A DNA stretch of 64,000 nt from JANQEU01 sp965601455 (GCA_965601455.1 OZ271831.1:2914001-2978000), one strand, 5' to 3'. Counted from the stretch's first letter, positions 37,801 to 45,712 are shown. Program-made: numbers and translations. Notes: generated from the sequence alone by a model not told the origin.

Positions 37801-40800
37801 GAAGCTCTCGAACGGAAAGAGACCTTACAGTACTAAATGACTTTACTGTAAATATTGGTGGGAATTTGAGATTTTATCGGGTAAATGGTAATTCAGGTCA
37901 GGACCGGATTAGTGTAAATCTTGGTGGAAACCTCCTGGTGACAAACGGAACGTTGGTGCAGGGAAATGATGAAACCTTCACTTTTGATGGTTCCGGCAAT
38001 ACACAAACGATAACTGATGCCAATGGGTCCACTTTGCCATTCGAAAATCTTGTTATCAACAATTCTGGTGGTACGGTACAATTAGGAGCAAGTACGAATT
38101 TGGCCATAAGAGATGATTGGACATTGACTGCCGGAACATTTGATGGTGCTACCAACACCGGAACTGTTGCATTCTCCGGTACGGTTGCCCAATCCATAAT
38201 AGGACTTCCAACTACTTTCTATGACGTTGAGTTGAACAATTCAACAGGTTTAACGCTATCGGCAAGCAGCGCTACTATTTCCAACAATTTAACCCTGACT
38301 GACGGGATTTTCAGCCTGGGATCCAATGCCCTGTCACTAAGTAGTACAAGTGTCGGAATCATTGGAGGTACTCCATCGGCAACCGCAATGATTATCACAG
38401 ATGGCCTATCCGGATCGCCTGGTATTTCAAAAAATTATCCAGATGCTCTTTCGGATTTTACGTTCCCAATCGGGACTGGTTCAATATATACTCCTGTAAG
38501 AGCTAACCAGACAACTGCAAACGGTACAGGGATATTGACTATTAATCCTGTTGCATCGGAACATCCTAACAGTGTCGGCGCAACCTCCGCGCTTGATTAT
38601 TTCTGGGAAGTAAGTACTTCAGGTTTTGGGGGAGGAACAGTGATAGCCCATACCTATAATTATGATCAATCAGATGTCGGTGGAGACACGGAGGCTAATT
38701 ATAATGCGGCAAGCTTCAGTGGAACAAACTGGACGGAGGACACTGATAATGTAGATGAGGGGCTAAATGAAATTACTTTTAGTACTACCGGTTCCATTTC
38801 GGATGATTTCACCGCAGGTGAAGCACTTCTGGATCCGACTGTCTATTACTCAAGAAATGCTACCTCAGGAGGAAATTGGTCGGCACTAACGACATGGTCA
38901 ACCACTGATCACACGGGCGCAGCAGCAGCATCTCTACCGGGTACGGCCAGTCCGGTTATTATCGCTTCTGGTCATACCGTTACTATACAGGATGGAACCG
39001 TAGCGACATCGGGGCGAACAGAAATTACAGGGGAGCTTATCGCCATCGAGGAGGATATTTCTTCCGTACTCCGCATATTGGGGACGGGGACATTGAATTT
39101 CCAACCAGCGACAGCCACGACCCCTACCCTTCCCGGAATTCAATCTTCATTTATCAATGCAGGTGGTGGTACCATCACTTACGGTGGAGCAAATGACTAT
39201 GACATTCCCGTTCAAACATCCTACAATAACCTGGTGTTCGATGGTAGCGGAACCATCTCTGCATCTACAAACTCGACTATAAATGGTAATCTGAGTATTT
39301 CGCAGGGTAATGTTGACTTTGATGCATTCACCATGGATAGAGCTTCTGGAGGTGGAGTATTCTCCATGGCATCAGGAACTCGTCTGGACTTGAATGGAGA
39401 TGACAACTTCCCAAATAATTTCACGACTATTACCCTGGATGCAGCCAGCACAGTCAGGTACATTGCCGGCAATGCACAGACGATTGCCGCGGTTTCTTAT
39501 GGTAATCTATACATGGAACGGGCAGGTGGAAGTAATAGAATCAAGAACCTTGAGGGAAATACCATTGTCCTGGGGGATTTGACCATTGAAAGAGGAGCCG
39601 ATTTCTATGCCAACGATTTTGATCTTGAAGTCGGTGGCGATTGGGATCGGGATACCCGAAATGGAAGTGAATTTGTACCTGGGACCGGAACAGTTACTTT
39701 CAATGGAAGTAGTGCCCAGGCTCTGACTTACAATAACACAGGAGGGTCAGAGGATGAAGTTTTTCATAACCTGATGATTAATAACAGTAGCGGCTTCTCT
39801 TTCCCAACTCAGATGACCAGTTTATCTATTGGTGGTAACCTCACTATCACCGCTGGTGCTCTTGATTTCAACAACGAAGACTTTAGTTTGACTGGTGATT
39901 TGACTGTTGATGGTTCTATCACCAATGCTGGGACTGCTACCTTGAATAACACTTCTGCAGACCAAACAATCAACGGAACGGCCAGTACAACCTTGGGAAG
40001 TATTACACTGGATAAAATGGGAAATAATCTTATTGTTTCTAATGATGCCGGGGGACTAACGGTGACAGGAACTTTGATCTTATCAGATGACGGTTTAATT
40101 CAATTAATGGGCACCAATAATGACTTGATTATTGGAAATGGAGGCAGCATTTCTTCCGGGGCCGGAGACTTTAGTGCCACCCGGATGATCCAATTAACGG
40201 GTTCTGAGGGATCGAGTGTTTTGGTAATGACTGGTACCGATAATTCTCCAAATGATTACGATTTCACCTTTCCAATTGGTGTGGGTAGCTTCTATACACC
40301 TGTCATTACCGATATATCGGCAATCACTGATGCAGCAGACGGTACCATTGGCATCACATTGGTGGAGGGTAATTCTACCATAGGAAGTGCAGGACTTGAA
40401 GGTGATGCTACCGAAGCTATTGATTTCTTCACGATTATGGAATTAACGGACATAAGCTCAATTACTGGTTCATTCACTTACACCTACGACGATTCTGACA
40501 TTCAGGGTAGTGAGTCCAACTACCAGGTTCGGTATTACAACGGATCATCTTGGCAAGACCCCGATGATGTTGGTAATGGAACAGGCACAGTTACAAGTGC
40601 AAATAATCAAAGTCAAAACCAATATGGAGGTTCAGCAAGTACAGTGGTTACTGCATCGACCACCGAATGGATCACAGGAACCAATGATGCCTTTTACCCA
40701 CGCCTATATAGCACTAACCCTAGTGGTGGATTCTGGAGTAGTGCAACCGCATGGACCGTAAACAGCGATGGGTCAGACGATGCACAAGGTATTACACCAA

Positions 40801-43247
40801 CTGAAAATAACAGCACCTTTATACTTGCTGGTCACACGATAACAACGGATGCCAACGATCAGGAAACGTTCTCGTTGGACATCGCTAGCACCGCCACTTT
40901 GGATATGACTGCAAACACTACGGGACATACTTTCGGAGTAATGACCGGTTCAGGGACCCTACTGCTTGGAGACGATGGTGGATCTGGCAGCAATTTCCCA
41001 AGCTTTACTTCGTCTGGATCCAACTTTTTCGGCAGCAGTGGAGGAACAGTTGAATATCAAAGTGGAACTCTCACATTATCAACAAACACCAATACTTATA
41101 ACAACCTGATTATTGGAGGTACAGCTGCCAGTGTTAAGACTTTAGGTAATAATATAACTGTCTTCAACGACCTGACCATTAATACCAATATCACATTGGA
41201 CAGTGATAACACGAATAACTACGACCTTACAATCGGAGGAGATTTTACCATTAATGGTACGTATCTACCTCGTAATGGAACACTAACATTAAATGGCAGT
41301 GGTGCACAAAGTCTGCCCACCGGATTGACGTATTTCAACCTTGTTTTTGACAATACTGGTGTCAAAACCATTTCGGCACCTTTGACTATAAATAATGACT
41401 TTACCATTCTGCCTGCCTCAGGTACGGTAAGCGCAGGGTCGAACGCAATAGATGTCTCAGGTAATTTTACAGGTACAAACGCATTCTCTCATACTGGAAC
41501 TGTCACATTAAGCAATACTGGAGCTGATCAAACCATTGCAGGGTCCAGTACCATTCCATTTAATGAATTGTTTCTTGACAAGAGCGATTTTGATGTTAAC
41601 CTCACCGCCAACATCTCACTTGCAAATGACCTGACCATTGATGACGCTGATTTACTTGGCACCGGTAATATCTCCTCACAGGGAAACTGGATACTAAATA
41701 ACAGTTCTTCCTACACAGGAACCGGAACCATCACGTTCAATGGTGATGGCACAGCATCGCAAAGTATCAATTCAGGTACAGTTGGAACTGTCACTTTTCA
41801 GTCGTTGGTGATAGACATTACGTCCACGGGTGGTAGTAACGATAATTTTGATTTCGACGGGGTGACTATGAATGGAAGCGGTGATCTCAATGTAAACGAC
41901 GGAACATTGCAAAACAATGGTGCAGACCGTCCAATTGACGTAGTGAACCTCACAATTGGTGCAAATGGAACGCTAGATGCTACATCGATGACAGCAATTA
42001 GTGTGAGCGGTGACTGGTCCATTTCCGGGACTTTTACTAACACAGGAACAACGGTGGATTTTGATGGAGCTACGGCACAAAACCTGACAGGTACTACAAA
42101 TTTTGTCAACCTGACGAAGTCTGGTGGAGGAGACCTCACACTGAATGATGATGCAAACGTCAGTGGAACATTGACAATGACTTCCGGTGATATTGTCTCC
42201 ACAAGTTTAAATCTGCTCACACTGGCTGCGGGGGCCAGCGTATCTGGGGGTAGTGGATCCAGTCATGTTGTTCAAACCATGGCTAATACGGTAGCATCAA
42301 CGTCTTCCACGGTCATTGATTTTCCTATTGGAGATGGTACCAATTATAGGCCTATCTCATACACATTGGAGCAATCTGATGCCACTTCGCGAGTCTATAC
42401 AGCACAAGTAATTGATGGCGCTCCGACAACAAGAACGCTTCCGATGGACATAACGCATGTCAGTCTGATTCGCCATTACAATGTCACTCAAAGTCCATCA
42501 GCCGCATTAACGTCTGGTACGGTTAGAATAACCTTCGGAGTGGATGATGATGTGGTTGTCTCAAATGATCTCCTGATTGTCAAAGACGATGGCGGAGGAA
42601 ACTGGGTTGATCTTGGTGGTTCCCTCATTGCAGGCGATGCGAATAATGGCACAATTGAGTCCACCATCAATTTTACTTCTTTCAGTGATTTCGTGCTGGC
42701 TTCCGATGGTGCAGCTCCCCTACCGGTTCAACTTTTGTCATTTGAAGGTAAATGGGTCGACGGATCTACAGAAGTCACCTGGACCACTATTAATGAAATC
42801 AACAACAGCCACTTCCAGCTATTAAAAAGTACCGATGGCATTACTTTCGACGTTTTTGAGCAGGTAACAGGTGGGGGAGATACAAACGAACGAATGCGAT
42901 ATCGCGTATTGGATAACCAACCGTCAAATGGACTGAACTTCTACCAATTGAAGCAATTTGATTTTGATGGTACTGAAAGTGACCTTGGTACGATTTCCGT
43001 TGGAGGACCTGGCGCCATTGAAGAAATTGGCATCGGTCCAAATCCCGGTCAAAGACTGATTTGGATTTATAACCAAGATTTGGCCGGCAAGGTGACCATT
43101 TTTGATCTGGAAGGCAGGATTGTGATGTTTGGCAGTCTTTCTCCAGGAAACACTCCGATTGAAGTCAGTAACCTCCCTCCTGCTATTTACCAGGTAGTGG
43201 TTGAAACCGCACTCGGAAGGAATGTCTTCAAAATGATTAAGCAGTAG
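31830..43247 (+). CDS. Giant T9SS-sorted surface protein (3805 residues)
   Basis: A signal peptide (about 1-20, ends FSQ) is followed by four similar segments, each starting with YYSR-x-x-x-G-x-W-x-x-x-x-x-W-S/T and a GT(I/L)PG motif: about residues 24, 1466, 2339 and 2954. Between these are long stretches of parallel beta-helix-like repeats rich in Gly, Asn, Thr and Asp (L-T-I-x-x-G-x-L-N-V-G). Periodic domains read FP(I/V)G-x-G-x-x-Y-x-P. Residues about 3630-3725 form a fibronectin-like segment (LPVQLLSFEGKW), and 3728-3805 a type A T9SS sorting domain. It is likely an adhesin or autotransporter-like surface fibre. No catalytic domain recognised. A single 11.4-kb frame without interruption argues for strong selection. 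Confidence 0.92.
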   Translation: MRLILQSFILLGIFCHSSFSQTTYYSRLTDGTAGPWADPNNWSTVSHDGAAALTIPGSSSDDIVIIGDQDIIEYNANDGTTNDLTIGSLTIGGSESGALRFPYSNYNPGGNINDLNGTYSLTVTGDVSIAANGSLIGEEGGSGTPAMLGAANNRTHTLNIGGNLAVGNVFDLQGTNTSRIVNLQFNSTDDQTISESGTPTVDIYNVTYNLQDAVDQVIVTSATFSNAIDRESTFTSGTFVHNNSGSYNNTRNNGQTWTMNFIIQDGSFTLTSPTTDRTITISGDLTISGGGIVNTGNNGVGSGVATDLNISGALTMTGSSILNVGDGDGTVSNLPTDGDLDINGTASGSSVNNSSVFAFNTDLAADVDLIVENGALFSTGSGIAGDFDLLGGAGVGSNLTINDATTTFTVRNDLQLAQDASVIINAGDINIGEAETTDNSNNLELNSGSSVTINGGTVDVGNEAVGEGRLRLNQTVAETVTLTVSGASTVLNIYDHFSRNDNGSINNITISNGATVNVGLGSTTSNTQSSIDGGTVAISGTGSSLNVGGGLTTGALSVSDNATISAGTLAGAGISETEGTVTMAGSGILLFESGLRIEGGGSLSTNTVNVFHSGTNITGTIFQITDDFSMDGGILNVGASATSTNPDVMEIQGTSIFSFNDGVMNVCASLTDEANWTGGDLIDIQGTTSQFVVGDGDANTADLNVGENLVALASVVNNRSALTITADDAQFRVLSDGDVQLGGGNVGRLNIDDDDAVLDLDTHFQLDGGTVNIAHELVVQSGTGVTINSGTLNIGLTSGDGSGTIEFPANPNGQSFFNMVGGTVNVGDGSALLDMGNENNNPPFGDVDEYQQFSLTGGTFSLNGRFAMDDRNARFEFGDAVFNVNPRSSEEVTGDVDIFSLFEGIFINSTSAGGTINILNPHGEAGGGYALEVSDQGTNGDRISSSTSGSFPVDFSGVTFNFGDGSENADGSSDGFDLFLSSDHTYGDLTVNNPSGSNRQVQLAQSGLAYQMSGDLTITAGNFDINDNTLDRNSVGGTLTIGSAGELTIGNSDGAANFPGSNTSFTTYTLDGASTVIYDGSGNQNVDIPGTAEFGNLTILGSGTKDLTAGETVNGTLLLTAATFDGNDNLSLATDANITIDNGNLIVTTAIQSSNEYTVEYIGTAKNTTSNEFSGGGSNNKNLIMNLDSESEVLTLNHASQTVLDATFTEGTLETGSNDLSIYGNFVHNASHSGSGQIIFVDGATAHTLSGNNTGILQNITINSVNQVDVSTDLEVRGTFTLTNGIFNIGDNLLNLSQTAADFSGGSSSTYVQQSGSVSASGVTKTFSGTTGSPSSWPVGIGGGLYTPATVDIDAATSGGTITIKAIDGAQPLTTDASDLELAYYWSVSNTGLGSPTATLTFNYDQSDVNGSESSYIPARYASAAWTTVNDVTEVNTSTNVISFTDVNYIDGDFTAGEPSEFGIVLTYYSRADGNWNDPNSWSTTGLGGASAGTIPGSSSPAIIGDNNTITITDNNTTVTTLEIQSTGTLVIDDGTTGHNLGTVTGSGELELESNSTTTPEFPGGTFTSFLSVSGGTVDFSGSGSYTIPSSNTAFNNVIISGTGVKTLPDADLTLQGDFGVIDATTALISDATNGDLTIGGNLTISDASGILRFPATNVRTVSVTDSVKISNATATLDVVTGGTASHSLLIGASLSNSGIFDLNVDDGATVITTFTGSSNESVEGSGTTTDFHRLIVNKGSSNTSILDVTSTNISFAFDAGQASKPIEIQNGTFRLSSANTITLSTGGDFSIPATGGLSVNNSSAVFELTTGEGDIRLLGSLELVDGTINIGDDATGLTDNDLIYEGTASQLDIQNGTLNVSGKFQPTSTTNAPPDAITYSQSGGLFRVSRYRATSDLGGDGNSDFSIENTASSFTLSSGTIEIVRGVNGGDGKAVSLDGGMTNNVTGGTIQIITAATSGVSSDDDVAFTIGFPIYDFVIGAGTGYVGDVGSSRTERDLTVLNDFTVNIGGNLRFYRVNGNSGQDRISVNLGGNLLVTNGTLVQGNDETFTFDGSGNTQTITDANGSTLPFENLVINNSGGTVQLGASTNLAIRDDWTLTAGTFDGATNTGTVAFSGTVAQSIIGLPTTFYDVELNNSTGLTLSASSATISNNLTLTDGIFSLGSNALSLSSTSVGIIGGTPSATAMIITDGLSGSPGISKNYPDALSDFTFPIGTGSIYTPVRANQTTANGTGILTINPVASEHPNSVGATSALDYFWEVSTSGFGGGTVIAHTYNYDQSDVGGDTEANYNAASFSGTNWTEDTDNVDEGLNEITFSTTGSISDDFTAGEALLDPTVYYSRNATSGGNWSALTTWSTTDHTGAAAASLPGTASPVIIASGHTVTIQDGTVATSGRTEITGELIAIEEDISSVLRILGTGTLNFQPATATTPTLPGIQSSFINAGGGTITYGGANDYDIPVQTSYNNLVFDGSGTISASTNSTINGNLSISQGNVDFDAFTMDRASGGGVFSMASGTRLDLNGDDNFPNNFTTITLDAASTVRYIAGNAQTIAAVSYGNLYMERAGGSNRIKNLEGNTIVLGDLTIERGADFYANDFDLEVGGDWDRDTRNGSEFVPGTGTVTFNGSSAQALTYNNTGGSEDEVFHNLMINNSSGFSFPTQMTSLSIGGNLTITAGALDFNNEDFSLTGDLTVDGSITNAGTATLNNTSADQTINGTASTTLGSITLDKMGNNLIVSNDAGGLTVTGTLILSDDGLIQLMGTNNDLIIGNGGSISSGAGDFSATRMIQLTGSEGSSVLVMTGTDNSPNDYDFTFPIGVGSFYTPVITDISAITDAADGTIGITLVEGNSTIGSAGLEGDATEAIDFFTIMELTDISSITGSFTYTYDDSDIQGSESNYQVRYYNGSSWQDPDDVGNGTGTVTSANNQSQNQYGGSASTVVTASTTEWITGTNDAFYPRLYSTNPSGGFWSSATAWTVNSDGSDDAQGITPTENNSTFILAGHTITTDANDQETFSLDIASTATLDMTANTTGHTFGVMTGSGTLLLGDDGGSGSNFPSFTSSGSNFFGSSGGTVEYQSGTLTLSTNTNTYNNLIIGGTAASVKTLGNNITVFNDLTINTNITLDSDNTNNYDLTIGGDFTINGTYLPRNGTLTLNGSGAQSLPTGLTYFNLVFDNTGVKTISAPLTINNDFTILPASGTVSAGSNAIDVSGNFTGTNAFSHTGTVTLSNTGADQTIAGSSTIPFNELFLDKSDFDVNLTANISLANDLTIDDADLLGTGNISSQGNWILNNSSSYTGTGTITFNGDGTASQSINSGTVGTVTFQSLVIDITSTGGSNDNFDFDGVTMNGSGDLNVNDGTLQNNGADRPIDVVNLTIGANGTLDATSMTAISVSGDWSISGTFTNTGTTVDFDGATAQNLTGTTNFVNLTKSGGGDLTLNDDANVSGTLTMTSGDIVSTSLNLLTLAAGASVSGGSGSSHVVQTMANTVASTSSTVIDFPIGDGTNYRPISYTLEQSDATSRVYTAQVIDGAPTTRTLPMDITHVSLIRHYNVTQSPSAALTSGTVRITFGVDDDVVVSNDLLIVKDDGGGNWVDLGGSLIAGDANNGTIESTINFTSFSDFVLASDGAAPLPVQLLSFEGKWVDGSTEVTWTTINEINNSHFQLLKSTDGITFDVFEQVTGGGDTNERMRYRVLDNQPSNGLNFYQLKQFDFDGTESDLGTISVGGPGAIEEIGIGPNPGQRLIWIYNQDLAGKVTIFDLEGRIVMFGSLSPGNTPIEVSNLPPAIYQVVVETALGRNVFKMIKQ

Positions 43248-43277
43248 AAGGCTTGTACAGACCTTGTTGTTTCGATG

Positions 43278-43739
43278 CTATCGTGTTCGAATAACAACCA
43301 CACCAAAGCCCCCCCTTGATCCGTAGATGGCGGCATCGTTACCTCTCAAAACTGTAATAGCTAAAACATCATTAGGATTTACCAGGGAATAGACCTGTCG
43401 AAAGTCATTTCCGACTGCATTTCCATCGATCACAAACAGTGGATCAGAACCATTGAAAGAGCTAATGCCACTTACTCTGACCCTTGCATTCGCGTCATTT
43501 CCCAGCACACTTACGCCTGATGTCTTACGGATCATGTCGGCCAAGGTAAGGTTAGAAGGATTCTCTTCGTTATGCAATACGGTATTACTTGCCTGGTTCG
43601 TATTTCCAATCGGAGCGATATCATACCCTCTGTCTGCGACACCAACGGGTTGTTGTAATTCAGGGCTTTTGCGTGTAAGATTGGGATTACAGGCACATAC
43701 GGTGCCAAATACAAGGACAGTAAGGATCAAACTTCTCAT
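43278..43739 (-). CDS. Plug-domain-only TonB receptor-like lipoprotein
   Basis: About 153 residues from the ATG at 43739, which gives a lipoprotein signal (MRSLILTVLVFGTVCAC). The rest matches the plug domain of SusC-type receptors: LADMIRKTSGVSVLGNDANARVRVSG, DPLFVIDGNAVG, VLAITVLRGNDAAIYGSRGGFGVVVIRTR. No beta-barrel follows: the stop comes right after the plug. Free-standing plug proteins are known as hypothetical Bacteroidota proteins; their role is unclear, perhaps interaction with TonB or with other receptors. Confidence 0.85.
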   Translation of the reverse strand: MRSLILTVLVFGTVCACNPNLTRKSPELQQPVGVADRGYDIAPIGNTNQASNTVLHNEENPSNLTLADMIRKTSGVSVLGNDANARVRVSGISSFNGSDPLFVIDGNAVGNDFRQVYSLVNPNDVLAITVLRGNDAAIYGSRGGFGVVVIRTR

Positions 43740-43936
43740 AAACCAACAATTTATACCATAACCAACTTCAACCTTGAAATTAGTGCATAAGGGTGAGTCA
43801 GACAATGATATAATTCAGGATTGAATGCGTTATTGAACGAAAAAAAGAGAAAATCGGATAATCAGATAGTCCGATCTCAGCCTTTGCATATTGCTGTTGG
43901 AATGATTAATTTCAGAAAACTTGTATTAACTCTTTC

Positions 43937-44362
43937 ATGAAATCCTATAAAACCTGGGAGCTAAATAGTGGAGGTCTCATTGTAGAAAAATTTACTGGTA
44001 AGTACAGTTTAGATCAGGTGATTGGACCCATCGAACTGATACTTAGTCTCGCTCAGAAGAATATCCCTTTACGAATATTTGTTGATCTGAGGGAAGCGAG
44101 TGTTAGCTTTCCAACTGATGATATCAAACAGGCTGTAGAAATCTTCGTGGAAGGGTCTTCAAACTTTCAGGAAATTAAGTTCGCAATAGTTACGGCGGAT
44201 GAGGTAGTGCAGGAGGTAGCTTTCAAGTTTTCTCAAACTTCATCATCATTTGGACAACTGAAATCCATGACTTTCCATTCCCTAAACTCTGCTTTCGATT
44301 GGTTGGCAATTAAAGACAAGGATCAGAAACGAATAAGGGAAATTTTGGAATCGCCGAAATGA
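43937..44362 (+). CDS. STAS-like (SpoIIAA-type) domain protein
   Basis: 141 residues, no signal peptide. The order of segments (WELNSGGLIVEKFTGKYSLDQVIGP, IFVDLREASVSFP, KFAIVTADEVVQEVAFKF, SMTFHSLNSAFDWL) matches small cytoplasmic SpoIIAA-like/STAS proteins of Bacteroidota, in which a beta-alpha fold ends with a helix following 'FxxxxxAxxWL'. Function unknown, possibly partner binding. A 6-bp inverted repeat ATCGGA/TCCGAT (43853-43875) lies in the upstream gap. Confidence 0.65.
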   Translation: MKSYKTWELNSGGLIVEKFTGKYSLDQVIGPIELILSLAQKNIPLRIFVDLREASVSFPTDDIKQAVEIFVEGSSNFQEIKFAIVTADEVVQEVAFKFSQTSSSFGQLKSMTFHSLNSAFDWLAIKDKDQKRIREILESPK

Positions 44363-44571
44363 GTGTCGATCAATAAAAAGTCCAGAGATACACTCTGCAC
44401 TTTCTTTTCCTATCGGGGTCTACTATGTTGTGGCAGAAACACTTTCAAATTGATTATGCGGAAAAATCACAGAGTCATCCTGTTTGGTAGCCATCAACCT
44501 GTGACAAAAGTCATTGCAGAAAGACCAACTAGGTATTATTTTTTATTCAGAGATCAACACTCTTGAATTCA

Positions 44572-45111
44572 ATGAAAATCGGTGTCCTGATGATCTTGGT
44601 TATTCTTTTGTTCACCTCGCCCTCAAGCGGTCAAAATCAGGTTTCATTAAGAAAAGCGAAAAAATCCGGAAAGGTGATAAATCGGGAATTGAATCTAGAT
44701 GAAGTGTTTGAAATTAGGTTTTTAGTAGATAAAAGGAAGCTAAAGGGTTACCTAACCGTAGTAAATGATTTACTCTATCTCGATACTTTATTTATTTCTC
44801 CGGATCAGATCAAGTATTTCAAGGGAATGTACTGCCCTGAACAGAAAAAGAAGAATATAGGTAAAGCCCTATTAGCCACTGGTGGGTTAACCACAACCTT
44901 TACAACAATAAGGGCAATTAACCTGGTAGGCCCATTTCTTCCTTACCTGATACTGGCACCTTTCTACGGAAATATTGAATTGTCACTCGTACTCCTGACC
45001 TTAATTCCGGGTCCTGTGATGCCAGATATCGGCGGACATTGGGTAAAAGGAAAAGGTAAATTTCGAACTTCAAGATGGGAGGTTATCATCGAACCAACCG
45101 TTCAAGATTGA
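44572..45111 (+). CDS. Exported or membrane protein of unknown function
   Basis: About 179 residues from the ATG at 44572; an in-frame TTG is three codons earlier. A signal peptide (about 1-20, ends SSGQ) is followed by a charged region (about 25-100) with strand-like segments (EVFEIRFLVDKRKLKGYLTVVNDLLYLD), then a hydrophobic stretch of two helices (about 105-155), and a basic C-terminus (WVKGKGKFRTSRWEVII). Not recognised. Its terminator follows at 45222-45251. Confidence 0.6.
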   Translation: MKIGVLMILVILLFTSPSSGQNQVSLRKAKKSGKVINRELNLDEVFEIRFLVDKRKLKGYLTVVNDLLYLDTLFISPDQIKYFKGMYCPEQKKKNIGKALLATGGLTTTFTTIRAINLVGPFLPYLILAPFYGNIELSLVLLTLIPGPVMPDIGGHWVKGKGKFRTSRWEVIIEPTVQD

Positions 45112-45221
45112 CAGATTATATTCCAGAAATAAGAACAAGATAGAATTTTGGCTCAAACGTTAAATATTCAAGTGAAAAACAATAAGCAGTTGAAAAATAT
45201 TACTAGATTTGCCCTCCGAAA

Positions 45222-45251
45222 AAATGACCTGTTAAGCAGGTCTATTTTTTT
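45222..45251 (+). terminator. Terminator upstream of the tRNA-Pro region
   Basis: GACCTG-TTAAG-CAGGTC (45226-45242) followed by TATTTTTTT. It ends about 10 nt before the first tRNA-Pro fragment. Confidence 0.75.
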
Positions 45252-45260
45252 AGTCGGGAT

Positions 45261-45307
45261 GGGGTGTAGCATCCACCTAAGCTACGCTTCGGTGGACAGG
45301 GCAGTCC
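45261..45307 (+). pseudogene. tRNA-Pro 5' fragment broken in the D-arm by a palindrome
   Basis: GGGGTGTAGCA (45261-45271) is identical to bases 2-12 of the intact tRNA-Pro. It is followed directly by a 25-nt hairpin, TCCACC ... GGTGGA (45272-45296) with inner AAGC/GCTT pairs, and then CAGGGCAGTCC, which recalls the tRNA's CAGTCC. Further weak echoes of the D-arm (GTTAGTATAC at 45346-45355 and TTAGTGTACC at 45371-45380) precede the real gene. It cannot form a tRNA. Confidence 0.75.
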
Positions 45308-45396
45308 AAAAATTGCCTGACTATAATTTAGGTGGAGTAATCGGAGTTAGTATACGAAGGGCTAATCCATTTAGTGTACCAAACTCCAAAGTTGTT

Positions 45397-45471
45397 CGGG
45401 GTGTAGCACAGTCCGGTTAGTGTACCTGCTTTGGGAGCAGGGGGTCGCAGGTTCGAATCCTGCCACCCCGA
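45397..45471 (+). tRNA. tRNA-Pro (TGG)
   Basis: 75 nt. Acceptor stem CGGGGTG/CACCCCG (45397-45403, 45464-45470), anticodon stem CCTGC/GCAGG with loop TTTGGGA (anticodon TGG at 45432-45434), T arm GCAGG-TTCGAAT-CCTGC, discriminator A. The C1-G72 pair is typical of bacterial tRNA-Pro. CCA is not encoded. It is followed by a perfect terminator. Confidence 0.96.
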
Positions 45472-45478
45472 CAGGAAG

Positions 45479-45511
45479 AAAAGTCCAGCGTGCAAGCGCT
45501 GGACTTTTTTT
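45479..45511 (+). terminator. Terminator of tRNA-Pro
   Basis: Perfect 10-bp stem AAGTCCAGCG/CGCTGGACTT with a 6-nt loop, followed by a T-run. Confidence 0.9.
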
Positions 45512-45628
45512 ATTTACTTGAGAGTAAAGCCATAGTAATTGGAGTGCTAAGGACTTTTTCAAGATATTGCTGACTTAATTGAGGCAATCTTCCCATAAGT
45601 AAAATCGAATAACCATAATTGAATCTAT

Positions 45629-45675
45629 GGGGTCGCAGTCCTTGCCGGACGCGTTCGAATCCTGCCACCCCGACA
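45629..45675 (+). pseudogene. tRNA-Pro 3' fragment with a 14-nt insertion in the T-arm
   Basis: GGGGTCGCAG (45629-45638) and GTTCGAATCCTGCC onward (45653-45675) are identical to adjacent segments of the real tRNA-Pro 3' half, including ACCCCGACA. Between them stands TCCTTGCCGGACGC, whose GTCC/GGAC arms (with the preceding G) form a small hairpin. The break falls within the 5' strand of the T stem. The flank CA-AAAAGAAAAAG and terminator resemble those of the intact gene, so the copy included 3' flanking DNA. Confidence 0.8.
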
Positions 45676-45683
45676 AAAAGAAA

Positions 45684-45712
45684 AAGCTCAGAGATTTCTC
45701 TGGGCTTTTTTA
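45684..45712 (+). terminator. Terminator after the tRNA-Pro fragment
   Basis: AAGCTCAGAG-ATTT-CTCTGGGCTT (one G-T pair) followed by T-run, at the same distance from the fragment as the terminator of the intact tRNA-Pro. Confidence 0.75.

Noticed and set aside
32618..42670. Many 60-190 codon frames opposite the giant surface protein
   Set aside because: Antisense shadows of a repetitive Gly/Thr/Asn/Ser-rich gene; all are Pro/Ser/Val-rich low-complexity.
44363..44566. 67-codon frame after the STAS-like gene
   Set aside because: Starts with GTG directly after the stop; composition is unlike a protein and there is no signal or motif.
45148..45420. 90-codon frame ahead of tRNA-Pro
   Set aside because: It crosses a terminator, the tRNA-Pro fragment and part of the real tRNA-Pro.
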